Notes under the pieces: generated by a model | What the model saw: only the letters and a program-made list of their open reading frames with translations | Database searches by the model: none | What the model was told of the DNA's origin: nothing | Made by a program: the position numbers and the translations under genes | Assembly (NCBI RefSeq): GCF_033558715.1 | Contig: NZ_CP114606.1 | Coordinates: forward strand, 992,001 to 1,056,000 | Origin: Acinetobacter sp. YWS30-1 | GTDB lineage: Bacteria; Pseudomonadota; Gammaproteobacteria; Pseudomonadales; Moraxellaceae | Direction of reading: 5' to 3' | DNA length: 64,000 nt | Part shown: positions 28,598 through 37,902 of the stretch, piece by piece | How positions within the stretch are numbered: position 1 is the stretch's first letter | How the letters are laid out: each line of letters starts with the position of its first letter

Positions 28598-29377
28598 TTA
28601 GAGCCATTTACGGGTATCATCTGCGACCGGTGTACCTTGAGTCACATGCATGATCATGGCATGGGCAATACTGCCTTTAAATGGAATTTCAGGCAGCTGA
28701 TCAAACTTGAAGAATTTCGCATCGCTAATTTCTTCTTCCTGCAATTGCAGCTCACCGCCAGCATATTCTGCTTTGAAGGCAATCATCAAATTACTCGGGA
28801 AAGGCCATGGCTGACTGGCCAAATACTGGATATTTTTCACTTTCAAGCCGACTTCTTCCAGCGTCTCGCGATGTACCGCTTCTTCAAGCGTTTCCCCAAC
28901 TTCGACAAATCCGGCAATCAGACCATACATCTGGCTTTTGGTATTACGTGCATTTTTGGCCAGCAGAATCTCATCTTCACCGCGGGTAATCACAGTAATC
29001 ACACAAGGTTGCACCCTTGGATACTGACGATAATGGCAAGCTGGGCAAACCATGGCATATTCAACAGCATGGGCTTCAGTCGGAGTACCACAATGGCTAC
29101 AGAACTTGTGATTCCGGCGCCATTCCAAGAGTTGCACAGCACGACTGGCCTGTTCAAATTGCTGAACATTCCAAAACTGTAATAATTGACGGATTGGAAC
29201 CAGTTGCAAGCCTTCAGGAATCGGCTCATCTGGAAGAAGATCGCGGGCAATCACTTGATCACCCGGATTCAGCAGCAAATCACTTGCCAGAGCTTCAACT
29301 TGAGGCAGTTGAAAGTGTTGATCGACCAGCAACTGTTGCTGCTGGAAAATATAAGCAAGTGATAATTTTTTAGACAT
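28598..29377 (-). CDS. nudC: NAD(H) pyrophosphatase / RNA deNADding enzyme
   Basis: 259 residues (E. coli 257). The N-terminal domain is followed by the zinc finger FCSHCGT and MVCPACH (four Cys). The Nudix box is GFVEVGETLEEAVHRETLEEVG, quoted here in two parts: GFVEVGETLEEAV and HRETLEEVG. SQPWPFPSNLM is the NADH-specific motif of this subfamily. It splits NADH to NMNH and AMP and removes NAD caps from RNA. Its start overlaps the stop of the fimL-like gene by one base (TAATG), so the two are coupled. Confidence 0.96.
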   Translation of the reverse strand: MSKKLSLAYIFQQQQLLVDQHFQLPQVEALASDLLLNPGDQVIARDLLPDEPIPEGLQLVPIRQLLQFWNVQQFEQASRAVQLLEWRRNHKFCSHCGTPTEAHAVEYAMVCPACHYRQYPRVQPCVITVITRGEDEILLAKNARNTKSQMYGLIAGFVEVGETLEEAVHRETLEEVGLKVKNIQYLASQPWPFPSNLMIAFKAEYAGGELQLQEEEISDAKFFKFDQLPEIPFKGSIAHAMIMHVTQGTPVADDTRKWL

Positions 29378-31020
29378 TAGGCGACGATTTTCAGTTTCTC
29401 ACTACTGTCTAATGCTACCTCAAACATGGACTGTAATACAGGCTGTTTGTTCTTTAAGTTGTCGATCATCATGTCGGCACTAGCCAATGCATCCAGCGCA
29501 TGATGAATTTCTGCCGGTGTTAATGCAACTGACTGTTCAATACGGTTTTTAATGAACAGGGCAGTTGTATTGAATGCAGCTTTCACATGTTCAGCATTCA
29601 GGAACAGCATAGCACCGCCAATTTCACAGAACTGGATGGGTACAGGTTCAAGTTTGGTCAGATCTTGATCCTGCAGATAATCAGTCAGAATCTGGCTAGA
29701 TAATTCAATCAGTGCCTTGGTTTCATTCAACAAAGCGTTATGTGCTTCGTCCAGACGATCCAGCGAGATATTCATGTTATTCACACGTAGCTGCAAGCGG
29801 CTCGAAGTATGATGGCGTTCCAATACACCAATCGAGTTCATCGCGGATAGAATCACATTCATCAACTGCTGGGCAAAAGACTCATCTTTCAGAATATCTG
29901 CCTGGCTGAGTGAAGCTGCCTGACGGTTTAAGTCATGATAGGCTTCATTCAGATTCAGAACCTTGAAGATATTGGCCAAGCTATTCAGCTGAGTCTGGAG
30001 TTCCTGAGTTTTTTCAGGTGTCATGTGCTGATAGTTATATTCGATATCATTGCGGATCTGGGTCATTTCCGCAGTCACCAGTTCGCTAATGGTATGCATG
30101 GTTTCGAAGTCCGGACCATATAGGTGACGGCTGAACACCTGAAGTTGCATATCTGTCAGTAGATCATCACCAATATTCAGCTGGCTACGGATTTGCTGTG
30201 CAGTTGCATCTTCCTGACTAATACATAAGCTTAATACATTTGCCAGATCGGACAGAGAGGCTTTGAAGCTGTCGGCTGAACTAAAGTACTGCGCCATGTT
30301 GCGTTCAATACTGATTAAAGTACGTAAACGTGGTTCATTGATGAGCAGGTGATCAATATTATCAAAAGCAACATGTACCAGATGCCAGTATTGCTTGCTT
30401 AGATGACTTGCTGAAAGACCTGCCAGATAAGTACCGACCAGTTTGATCGCTTGCAGGTCCATCTCGCTTTCTTCCTGTTTCAGCAGTTTGTTAAGAGACA
30501 GCTTATACAGGCGTTGCACATATTTGGATTTTTCCAGACCTGGTACTTGGGGTAACTGGAAGTCTGGAGTAATCAGATCAAGCAAAGGTTCAATATGCTG
30601 ACCTTCGGTCGTCAATGGTTTACCAAGCGCAAGTTCCAGACGGTTCAGGGTATCGAGCAGGAACTGTGGAATTTTCACTTCACGCAAGCAGATAAATTCG
30701 ATATAGCGTTTCAGCATGGTGGTGCCTTCACTCAATGCGATCACATCCTGAGTGTTGACCTGCGCCGGATTCCCCATAATCTTGCGCATCAGTTCTGCTG
30801 AATATTGTGCAATTTGTGCCAGATTCGGCATATCAATCAGTGCCAGTACCTGTGCACATTGTTCGAACTGATTTAATGCATCGTCAATGCCAAAAGGTAA
30901 AGTTTGATCTTCTACCAAGGTGCTTACTGCTGATTCGACTAACTTGATCGAGTTATCAACCTCATTTTTTATTATCAGTAAAGCTGTTGGATCAAAATGT
31001 ATAGAGGTTTGGTAAGACAT
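29377..31020 (-). CDS. fimL: FimL-like type IV pilus/twitching regulator
   Basis: 547 residues, almost all helical. Size and pattern fit FimL of Pseudomonas (about 560 residues), which resembles the N-terminus of ChpA but lacks the phospho-accepting His. The N-terminal segment DPTALLIIKNEVDNSIKLVE and the long run of amphipathic helices with no enzyme motif agree. In Pseudomonas, FimL links the Chp chemosensory system to cAMP production and twitching. That role is inferred here. AGGAAAGG lies upstream of the ATG. The neighbour nudC is translationally coupled, which has no obvious functional reason. Confidence 0.72.
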   Translation of the reverse strand: MSYQTSIHFDPTALLIIKNEVDNSIKLVESAVSTLVEDQTLPFGIDDALNQFEQCAQVLALIDMPNLAQIAQYSAELMRKIMGNPAQVNTQDVIALSEGTTMLKRYIEFICLREVKIPQFLLDTLNRLELALGKPLTTEGQHIEPLLDLITPDFQLPQVPGLEKSKYVQRLYKLSLNKLLKQEESEMDLQAIKLVGTYLAGLSASHLSKQYWHLVHVAFDNIDHLLINEPRLRTLISIERNMAQYFSSADSFKASLSDLANVLSLCISQEDATAQQIRSQLNIGDDLLTDMQLQVFSRHLYGPDFETMHTISELVTAEMTQIRNDIEYNYQHMTPEKTQELQTQLNSLANIFKVLNLNEAYHDLNRQAASLSQADILKDESFAQQLMNVILSAMNSIGVLERHHTSSRLQLRVNNMNISLDRLDEAHNALLNETKALIELSSQILTDYLQDQDLTKLEPVPIQFCEIGGAMLFLNAEHVKAAFNTTALFIKNRIEQSVALTPAEIHHALDALASADMMIDNLKNKQPVLQSMFEVALDSSEKLKIVA

Positions 31021-31146
31021 GGATCTGCACCTTTCCTTGAGTATTATCTATATATGAGCCCCGCTTTATCGGACGGGGCCTCTTTGGAATTACTATAACT
31101 GAAGAACTGTATTTTAAAAGCGAAATTACTGCTTGAAATTTAGATT

Positions 31147-32520
31147 TTATTTGGCAAAAAGGCAAGGCGTTCCATGCTTTTCTTCAAATTGTTTGACCCA
31201 TTTCTCATGTTCGGCAAGTTCTTCATCTGATGGAAGAATCACAGGCAATTCAATTTCGATTTTTACAGTGCCTGAACTGCCGCCTTGTTCTTCGGTATGT
31301 GACAGGGCATCCATATCAAAAGAGACCTGTCCACCGGTCATGGCCAGATAAACATCGGACAGAATTTCCGCATCGAGCAAGGCACCGTGGAAGGTACGGT
31401 CACGCTGTGGAATTTCATAACGACGGACGAGGGCGTCCAGAGAGTTTTTCTGTCCCGGATGCTTGGATTTGGCCATTGCCAGGGTATCGGTCACTTCACA
31501 AACTTCAGAAAGCGCGACAAAACCTGCGCGCTTGAATTCCATATCCAGGAAGTTCATATCGAAGGTCGCGTTATGCGCAATAATTTCGGCACCTTGCAGA
31601 TAGTCAAACAGTACCTGTGAGATTTCCTCAAACAGCGGCTTGTCTTGCAGGAACTCGTCGGTAATACCGTGGACATTCACCGAATCGCCAACCGGTTTTT
31701 TCGGATTGATATAAATATGGATTGAGCTGCCGGTAAGTTTCCGGTTAATCATTTCGATCGCACCCACCTCAATGATCCGGTCACCATCCTGATAATAGAA
31801 ACCGGTGGTTTCCGTATCCAGAATCAATTGACGGGGGCCATGCAGCTCTAAGGTCGGCGGTGTAATCACAATTTGCGGATGTAGTTCGGTTGAATCTGAA
31901 GTGACTGAAGCAGACTCATCGGTATTTTCAGTTGTTTCTAAATTTTCAGTCTGTTCCATTTCTTCTTCGGCCATTTCCATGCTCTCTTCGAGTTCTTCTT
32001 CGCTATCGACAAGATCAAGCCCAAAAGGGTCGTCTAGAAGCCAGTCAGGTTCAGATTTTTTTTTATTTTCAGTGATTGCAGTAACTGATTTGGATTTTTT
32101 CAAGGTTTCATCTGCGCCTTGGTTGGCCAGTTGATCGGCCATTTCATTGCCAGGATGTCCGGCATGGCCTTTGACCCAGTGCCATTCAATATCGCGGCTT
32201 TGACAGGTGGCATCCAGTTTTTGCCATAGATCCGGATTTTTAACGTCTTTCCAGTTTTTCTTTTTCCAGCCATGAATCCATTCGGTAATGCCTTGTTTGA
32301 CATAATTGGAATCGGTATAAATGACCAGCTTGGCATCTTTCGGACAGAACTGGATGCCTTCGATCGCCGCGGTCAGCTCCATGCGATTATTGGTGGTATG
32401 ATCTTCGCCACCGCAAATTTTGTGTTCCTGCTGTTCGGTAATTATGTACGCACCCCAACCGCCTAAACCCGGGTTGCCGCGACAGGCGCCATCAACATAT
32501 AGCGTGATAGTGTGAGACAT
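31147..32520 (-). CDS. rnhA-dnaQ: Fused RNase HI and DNA polymerase III epsilon subunit
   Basis: 457 residues. Residues about 1-145 are RNase HI, with catalytic Asp in YVDGACRGNPG, Glu in NRMELTAA, Asp in IYTDSNYV, and VKGHAGHPGNE with the last Asp in MADQLA. An acidic, disordered linker (about 160-215, EELEESMEMAEEEMEQ) follows. Residues about 228-400 form the DnaQ exonuclease (LILDTETTGF, IAHNATFDMNFL, and the final FHGALLDAEILSDVY). The C-terminal tail should carry the clamp- and polymerase-binding part. E. coli has the two as separate divergent genes. The fusion is a known Acinetobacter trait. It provides replication proofreading plus RNA-DNA hybrid removal. Confidence 0.95.
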   Translation of the reverse strand: MSHTITLYVDGACRGNPGLGGWGAYIITEQQEHKICGGEDHTTNNRMELTAAIEGIQFCPKDAKLVIYTDSNYVKQGITEWIHGWKKKNWKDVKNPDLWQKLDATCQSRDIEWHWVKGHAGHPGNEMADQLANQGADETLKKSKSVTAITENKKKSEPDWLLDDPFGLDLVDSEEELEESMEMAEEEMEQTENLETTENTDESASVTSDSTELHPQIVITPPTLELHGPRQLILDTETTGFYYQDGDRIIEVGAIEMINRKLTGSSIHIYINPKKPVGDSVNVHGITDEFLQDKPLFEEISQVLFDYLQGAEIIAHNATFDMNFLDMEFKRAGFVALSEVCEVTDTLAMAKSKHPGQKNSLDALVRRYEIPQRDRTFHGALLDAEILSDVYLAMTGGQVSFDMDALSHTEEQGGSSGTVKIEIELPVILPSDEELAEHEKWVKQFEEKHGTPCLFAK

Positions 32521-32728
32521 AAATTAAAATCCGATCAAAAAAGAACTTGCTGAAGCGGATATTGTATAACGCAAATACGCTTGATGCGTCTAGATGCACC
32601 AGTTTTTTTAATTTCTTGTAACATTTAACGTGAAATCGGGGTAAATTAATGCCTTGTGTCCACGACATGCTTCACTACAATGGCATATCTAAAAAATAAA
32701 TTTATATACGAATTGTTTGGATTTCTTT

Positions 32729-35700
32729 ATGTATAAACCAACCGCAATTTTGTGGCAGCCCGCATTACCAGCATTTTTAAAATTTTCTGTACTTGGAACG
32801 GCTCTCGCTTCCTTGGGACTGACGGGCTGTTCTTCTACACAAAGTGCGACCCAGAAAGCGTCAAGCAAGCAGGTTGGCTCACAATATCTAGATGCAAGCA
32901 GTTTGGATGGGCTGGAAGATTTACTTTCTGCAACGGATATGCGTGCGGTTGAAGGTGACCGTTTACTGATTTTGAAGCATGGTGATATCTGGAAACGGAT
33001 GACCGTGGGTTTCAAGATGGATCTGAATACCTGGAATCCGCGTATTGATGCACAGCGTGGCTGGTTTATTTCCCGTCAGCCGTATCTGGACCGCCTGAGT
33101 GCCCGTGCATCACGCTATTTATATTATACGGTGAAAGAAGCAGAGCGTCGTGGCATGCCTACGGAACTGGCTTTATTACCGATTATTGAAAGTTCTTATG
33201 ACCCGGCGGCGACCAGTAGTGCAGCAGCGGCAGGTTTATGGCAGTTTATTCCGAGTACTGGCCGTATTTATGGTCTGAAACAAACCTCACTTTACGATGG
33301 CCGTCGTGATGTCGTTGAGTCGACCCGTGCGGCTTATGAGTTTCTAGGCAGCCTATATAACCAGTTTGGTTCGTGGGAATTGGCTTTGGCCTCTTATAAT
33401 GCCGGTCCAGGCCGTATCCAGCAGGCGATTAACCGTAATAAGGCCGCAGGTTTACCTACCGATTACTGGTCCTTGAAACTGCCTCAGGAAACCATGAACT
33501 ATGTACCGCGTTTCCTGGCAGTTGCGCAGATTGTGAAAAATCCGGGTACTTATGGCGTGAGTTTGCCACCGATTGCCAACCGTCCTCACTTCCGTGAAGT
33601 GACTGTGGGTGCAGCCAATTTAAATGAGATTGCATCGATTACGGGTTTAAGCCGTGCTGAACTGTATCAGCTTAACCCGGGACATCGTGGTGACCGTATT
33701 GATCCTGAAAGTCCACGCCGTATTTTGATTCCGGCTGACTTAAGTCCATCGATTGATGAAAAACTGAAAAAACTGCAGTCGAGCTCAAGCGGCTTATGGG
33801 CAGGTACTGTCAGTAACTCGCCTAAAACGACCACTACAGTAACTCCAAAGCCAACTGTAGCACCAGCATCAACCAGTACCACCATCGTACCTGCCAAGCA
33901 GACTCCACCGGTGCTTGCAACTACGACTGCTAAGACTGCAACAGCAACTAAAGCTCCAACTGCGACCACAACACCTAAACCAGCCACGACTGTACCAGCA
34001 GCAGTGTCAACCACGACGACACCAAATTTAGCTGCACAAACCACCAAACGGGTCAGCACGCCACGTGGTTCCGAAGCACTTGCTGAATTTGCTGTAAAAA
34101 GTGAATTGCCTATTCCAAGCGCGCCACGTATTCCGGTTGCTGTGACGCCAGTGGCTTCGGTGAAGCCTATCCAGGTCGAGCCACCAATTACCGCAGCTGA
34201 ACGTCAGCAAATCCAGAAAGTGGTGTCAGCAGAAGAAATTAATAAAACTGTGGATGAGCTTTTACAACCTGTGGCGACTGCGGCTGAACAGGCACAGGTC
34301 ATTGAAGAGCTGAAAGCACTGGCACCTGCAGGCACAGAAATTGTTGACCCTTATGATGGCAAGATCAAACTGACTGCAATTCAGACCAGTCAGTCTATTG
34401 CCGAGCAGCAGGGTAAGGAGCTGACCAAAGGATTCTCGTATCCGAAAGAAGTCGCTGTAAACACCAGTGCAGATTCAGTTGAAGCTCGACTCAATCAGGG
34501 CAAAAACTATGTAAAAACTGATTCAGAAGTCGTGGTTGTGGCACCGAAAGGTAAGCGCAGTACCTATAAGGTTTTACCGGGTGATAACCTGGCATTGATT
34601 GCAGCCAAAAATGGCGTGAACTGGCGTGATGTCGCGAAATGGAACCAGATTGATCCAAACTCTACATTATATGTGGGCACCACAATTTATCTCTATGATG
34701 CCAAGCCCGTGCAGGAAGCACCGAAAGCTAAAGAGAAACCGGAAAGCTATGTGGTTCAGGCCAATGATTCTTTGACCAGCGTTGCCAGCCAGTTCGGCCT
34801 GAGCGTTAAACAGTTGGCTGATTATAATGATCTGAGTACGACCAGCGGTTTATTTGTTGGGCAAAAGCTTTCCCTGAAAGAAAGTGCCAGCAAAGCGAAA
34901 GCTGAAGACAGTAAAAAAGCCGAAACTGCCAAAGTTCAGACCAAGTCCTATACCGTTAAACGTGGTGAGTATCTGAAATTGATTGCAGATCGCTACGCAT
35001 TGTCGAATGCAGAACTTGCTGCACTAACTCCGGGTTTAACTGCGGGTAGCAGTTTGATGGTCGGACAGAAGATTAATGTTCCTCTTAATGAAGTTGAAGA
35101 ACTGACTGCGAGCAGTAAGAAAACCGAAAAAGTCGAACAGAAGTTTGAGAACGTTAAGGTTGATCATACGCCAACAGAAAACTATCAGGTCAAACGTGGT
35201 GAAACCCTGTACAGCATTGCCAATCAAAGTAAATTGACGGTATCTGAACTGGCAGCGTTAAATGGCCTGTCTGCAAGCAGTGGCTTACGCATTGGTCAAA
35301 CCATCAAGATTCCGGCCGGTAGTCAGGTTCCTGACAGTTATACGGTTCAATCGGGTGATACGCTGACCGGGATTGCAGCAAAATATAATCTGTCGATGGA
35401 TCAAATTGCTAACCTGAACAATATTTCCCGTAGTGCCAATCTGCGTGTGGGTCAGCATCTAAAATTATCTGGCAGTCCTGAACCTGTGCAGGAAGTGGTC
35501 ACCGAGACTCAGGAAAAGAATGTTAAATCAGATACTCACATCGTGAAATCTGGTGAAACCTTAAGCTCGATTGCCCGCCAATATCATCTGCAATTACGCT
35601 ATCTGGCAGACTTGAATGGTTTGAATACCAATAGCAATGTGCGGATTGGACAGCGTTTAAAAATTAATGAAGATATTCAGATCGCCAAAAAAGAGCCAGC

Positions 35701-36031
35701 ATTGAAAGTCGCAACAAAATCTGCATCTTCTAAGGCGACAGAATCCTATACGGTAAAATCCGGGGAATCTCTGATTGCGATTGCCAATCGTGTAGGAGTA
35801 CCCGTTACTGATCTGGCGAGCCTGAACAATCTTAGTCCACGTGCCGGTTTACGTGTGGGCCAAACGCTTCAGCTTCCAAAACTTGTCACTGAATACAAGG
35901 TGAAGCGTGGCGATACCTTGATCGGCCTGGCATCCCGTTATGGTATGGCAACCAATGAACTGGCAGAAATGAATGAACTGAAACCCAATACTCAATTGCG
36001 TATTGGTGATGTGATTAAGGTTCCAAACTAA
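32729..36031 (+). CDS. mltD: Membrane-bound lytic transglycosylase D with eight LysM repeats
   Basis: 1100 residues from ATG 32729, more than twice E. coli MltD. The lipoprotein signal ends in LTGC (Cys near residue 34). The SLT catalytic domain (about residues 110-240) has the Glu in LLPIIESSYDP, plus AAAAGLWQFIPSTGR and ALASYNAGPGRI. A Thr/Ala/Pro linker (about 355-430) follows. Eight LysM modules then run from about residue 610 to the end, each with the Y-x-V-x-x-G-[DE] start and a conserved VGQ/IGQ end. The module spacing varies. It cleaves peptidoglycan in the periplasm from the outer membrane. The many LysM units imply strong or long-reach glycan binding. Confidence 0.95.
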   Translation: MYKPTAILWQPALPAFLKFSVLGTALASLGLTGCSSTQSATQKASSKQVGSQYLDASSLDGLEDLLSATDMRAVEGDRLLILKHGDIWKRMTVGFKMDLNTWNPRIDAQRGWFISRQPYLDRLSARASRYLYYTVKEAERRGMPTELALLPIIESSYDPAATSSAAAAGLWQFIPSTGRIYGLKQTSLYDGRRDVVESTRAAYEFLGSLYNQFGSWELALASYNAGPGRIQQAINRNKAAGLPTDYWSLKLPQETMNYVPRFLAVAQIVKNPGTYGVSLPPIANRPHFREVTVGAANLNEIASITGLSRAELYQLNPGHRGDRIDPESPRRILIPADLSPSIDEKLKKLQSSSSGLWAGTVSNSPKTTTTVTPKPTVAPASTSTTIVPAKQTPPVLATTTAKTATATKAPTATTTPKPATTVPAAVSTTTTPNLAAQTTKRVSTPRGSEALAEFAVKSELPIPSAPRIPVAVTPVASVKPIQVEPPITAAERQQIQKVVSAEEINKTVDELLQPVATAAEQAQVIEELKALAPAGTEIVDPYDGKIKLTAIQTSQSIAEQQGKELTKGFSYPKEVAVNTSADSVEARLNQGKNYVKTDSEVVVVAPKGKRSTYKVLPGDNLALIAAKNGVNWRDVAKWNQIDPNSTLYVGTTIYLYDAKPVQEAPKAKEKPESYVVQANDSLTSVASQFGLSVKQLADYNDLSTTSGLFVGQKLSLKESASKAKAEDSKKAETAKVQTKSYTVKRGEYLKLIADRYALSNAELAALTPGLTAGSSLMVGQKINVPLNEVEELTASSKKTEKVEQKFENVKVDHTPTENYQVKRGETLYSIANQSKLTVSELAALNGLSASSGLRIGQTIKIPAGSQVPDSYTVQSGDTLTGIAAKYNLSMDQIANLNNISRSANLRVGQHLKLSGSPEPVQEVVTETQEKNVKSDTHIVKSGETLSSIARQYHLQLRYLADLNGLNTNSNVRIGQRLKINEDIQIAKKEPALKVATKSASSKATESYTVKSGESLIAIANRVGVPVTDLASLNNLSPRAGLRVGQTLQLPKLVTEYKVKRGDTLIGLASRYGMATNELAEMNELKPNTQLRIGDVIKVPN

Positions 36032-36041
36032 TTTCTGGATC

Positions 36042-37880
36042 GTGAAATTGTTTAATCCCGTCCATATCTTATGGATTCTTGCTGCCCCCTGGATCATCAG
36101 TTCCAGCGGGGCAGCAGTCATTACGACGCCTTATATTGCACTGCATAGTGTACCCAAATATGCACAGGCTAAATCTCTGCCTTATGCCAATCCGCAAGCG
36201 CCCAAAGGTGGTGTCCTGATTCAGGCAGCCGATGGCAGTTTTGATAATCTGAACAGTATGAATGGTAAGGGGAATGTCACTGAAGGGATTAATTATATTT
36301 TTGACAGCCTCATGTCAAAATCCCTGGATGAACCCGGCGTTTATTATCCCTTGCTGGCGGAGAAAGTCAGTTTTGACCCAAAGCAGACTGCTTATATAAT
36401 TTTCCATTTAAATCCTAAAGCCAGATTCAGTAATGGTCAGCCAGTGACGGCTAAGGATGTAAAATACAGTTTTGATCTGTACCAGACCCAGTCTAATTTC
36501 GGCTTGCAGATGTATCTGGCAGATATTAAAAAAACCGAAGTCCTTTCACCTTCAAAAGTTAAGATTAGTTTTAAATCTCGCCATAATCCGGAAATGGCGA
36601 TGATTGTGACGCAAATGCCGATCTATTCTCAGCAGGAGTGGCAAAAGCGCAACTTCAAGGACATTAACCTGAAACCGATCTTGGGTTCTGGGCCCTATGT
36701 GATTGAACGTATTGATGCAGGACGCAGTATTTCCTATAAACGTAATCCATATTACTGGGGTAAAGACCTGTTAGTTAATCGCGGCCGTTATAATTTTGAT
36801 CGCATACAGTATCGCTATTACCGTAGTCCGGAAATCAAGTTTGAGGCATTTAAATCTGGCCAGTTTACGCTGCATGAAGAAAAACAGGTCAACCGCTGGG
36901 TAAGTGATTATCGGTTTCCTGCGGTACAGCAAGGCCAAATCAAAACCTATCGTTTTCAGCATCACAATCCGATTCCTACACAAAGCCTGATTTTTAATAC
37001 GCGACGTCAGCCCTTTGCTGATATTCGCTTCCGGCAAGCTTTAACTCTGGCCTATGATTTTGAATGGCTAAATAAAGCCTTGTTTCATGGAGAATATCAG
37101 CGTCTGAACAGCTTTTTTAGTAATAGTGAACTGGCATCTACAAGCAAGCCGAGTGCTCAGGAGCTGGAAATATTACAGCCAAATTTATCAAAATTGCATC
37201 CGGTGCAACGTCAGGCGATATTACAGGATTGGCATTATCCGCAATCAGATGCCTCCGGGTTTAACCGCAAAAATTTATTACAGGCGCGACAAATTTTATT
37301 GAATGCCGGTTACCGTTATCAGCAGGGGAAACTGGTGACTGCTCAAGGTAAACCTGTACAGATTGAATTTCTGTTGCATCAGGCTGCACAGCAGCGTCAT
37401 CTGATGCCTTATCTACGGCATTTGAAACGTTTAGGAATTCAGGCTCACATTCGGATGGTGGAAACGGCTCAGTATTATGAGCGACTAAGAAATTATCAGT
37501 TTGATATGATTATGGATACCATGCCGCAATCGCTGACACCGGGGCAGGAACAGAAACAGTTTTGGGGCAGTGAGGCGGCACGTCAGCCTGGCAATTATAA
37601 TTATGCCGGTATTCAAAATCCGGTGATTGATCGGGTAATTGATCAGGTGGTTCAGGCACAAAGCCGGGAGCAGCTGATTTATAGTACCCGAGCTTTAGAT
37701 CGTTTATTGCGAGCCGGTTATTATCATATTCCGACCTATGGTACGGGTGAATACTGGTATGCTTACTGGAATATGTATCGGCAGCCCAAGATCAAGCCCA
37801 AGCTTTCTGCGGGTATTGATTACTGGTGGGTGGATACAGCTAAAGCCAGACAAGTGGCACCGTACTTAAAATATCGCTAG
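36042..37880 (+). CDS. yejA: Extracellular solute-binding protein, YejA-like
   Basis: 612 residues from the GTG at 36042. The signal peptide (about 1-24, cut after SSSGA) precedes a family-5 solute-binding fold. Features are YANPQAPKGG near residue 45, GVYYPLLAEKV, the HNPIPTQSLIFNTRR segment and VDTAKARQVAPY near the end. YejA-type proteins bind oligopeptides and related compounds (microcin C in E. coli). It is followed ten to twenty bases later by yejB, so the three genes form an operon. The ribosome binding site is weak (GGATC). Confidence 0.92.
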   Translation: MKLFNPVHILWILAAPWIISSSGAAVITTPYIALHSVPKYAQAKSLPYANPQAPKGGVLIQAADGSFDNLNSMNGKGNVTEGINYIFDSLMSKSLDEPGVYYPLLAEKVSFDPKQTAYIIFHLNPKARFSNGQPVTAKDVKYSFDLYQTQSNFGLQMYLADIKKTEVLSPSKVKISFKSRHNPEMAMIVTQMPIYSQQEWQKRNFKDINLKPILGSGPYVIERIDAGRSISYKRNPYYWGKDLLVNRGRYNFDRIQYRYYRSPEIKFEAFKSGQFTLHEEKQVNRWVSDYRFPAVQQGQIKTYRFQHHNPIPTQSLIFNTRRQPFADIRFRQALTLAYDFEWLNKALFHGEYQRLNSFFSNSELASTSKPSAQELEILQPNLSKLHPVQRQAILQDWHYPQSDASGFNRKNLLQARQILLNAGYRYQQGKLVTAQGKPVQIEFLLHQAAQQRHLMPYLRHLKRLGIQAHIRMVETAQYYERLRNYQFDMIMDTMPQSLTPGQEQKQFWGSEAARQPGNYNYAGIQNPVIDRVIDQVVQAQSREQLIYSTRALDRLLRAGYYHIPTYGTGEYWYAYWNMYRQPKIKPKLSAGIDYWWVDTAKARQVAPYLKYR

Positions 37881-37902
37881 GTTTTCAGCTTTGGGGAGTG
37901 CC

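Noticed and set aside
33667..34059. 130-residue minus-strand ORF rich in Val/Ala/Gly
   Set aside because: It is the antisense reading of the Thr/Ala/Pro linker of mltD; low complexity alone keeps it open.
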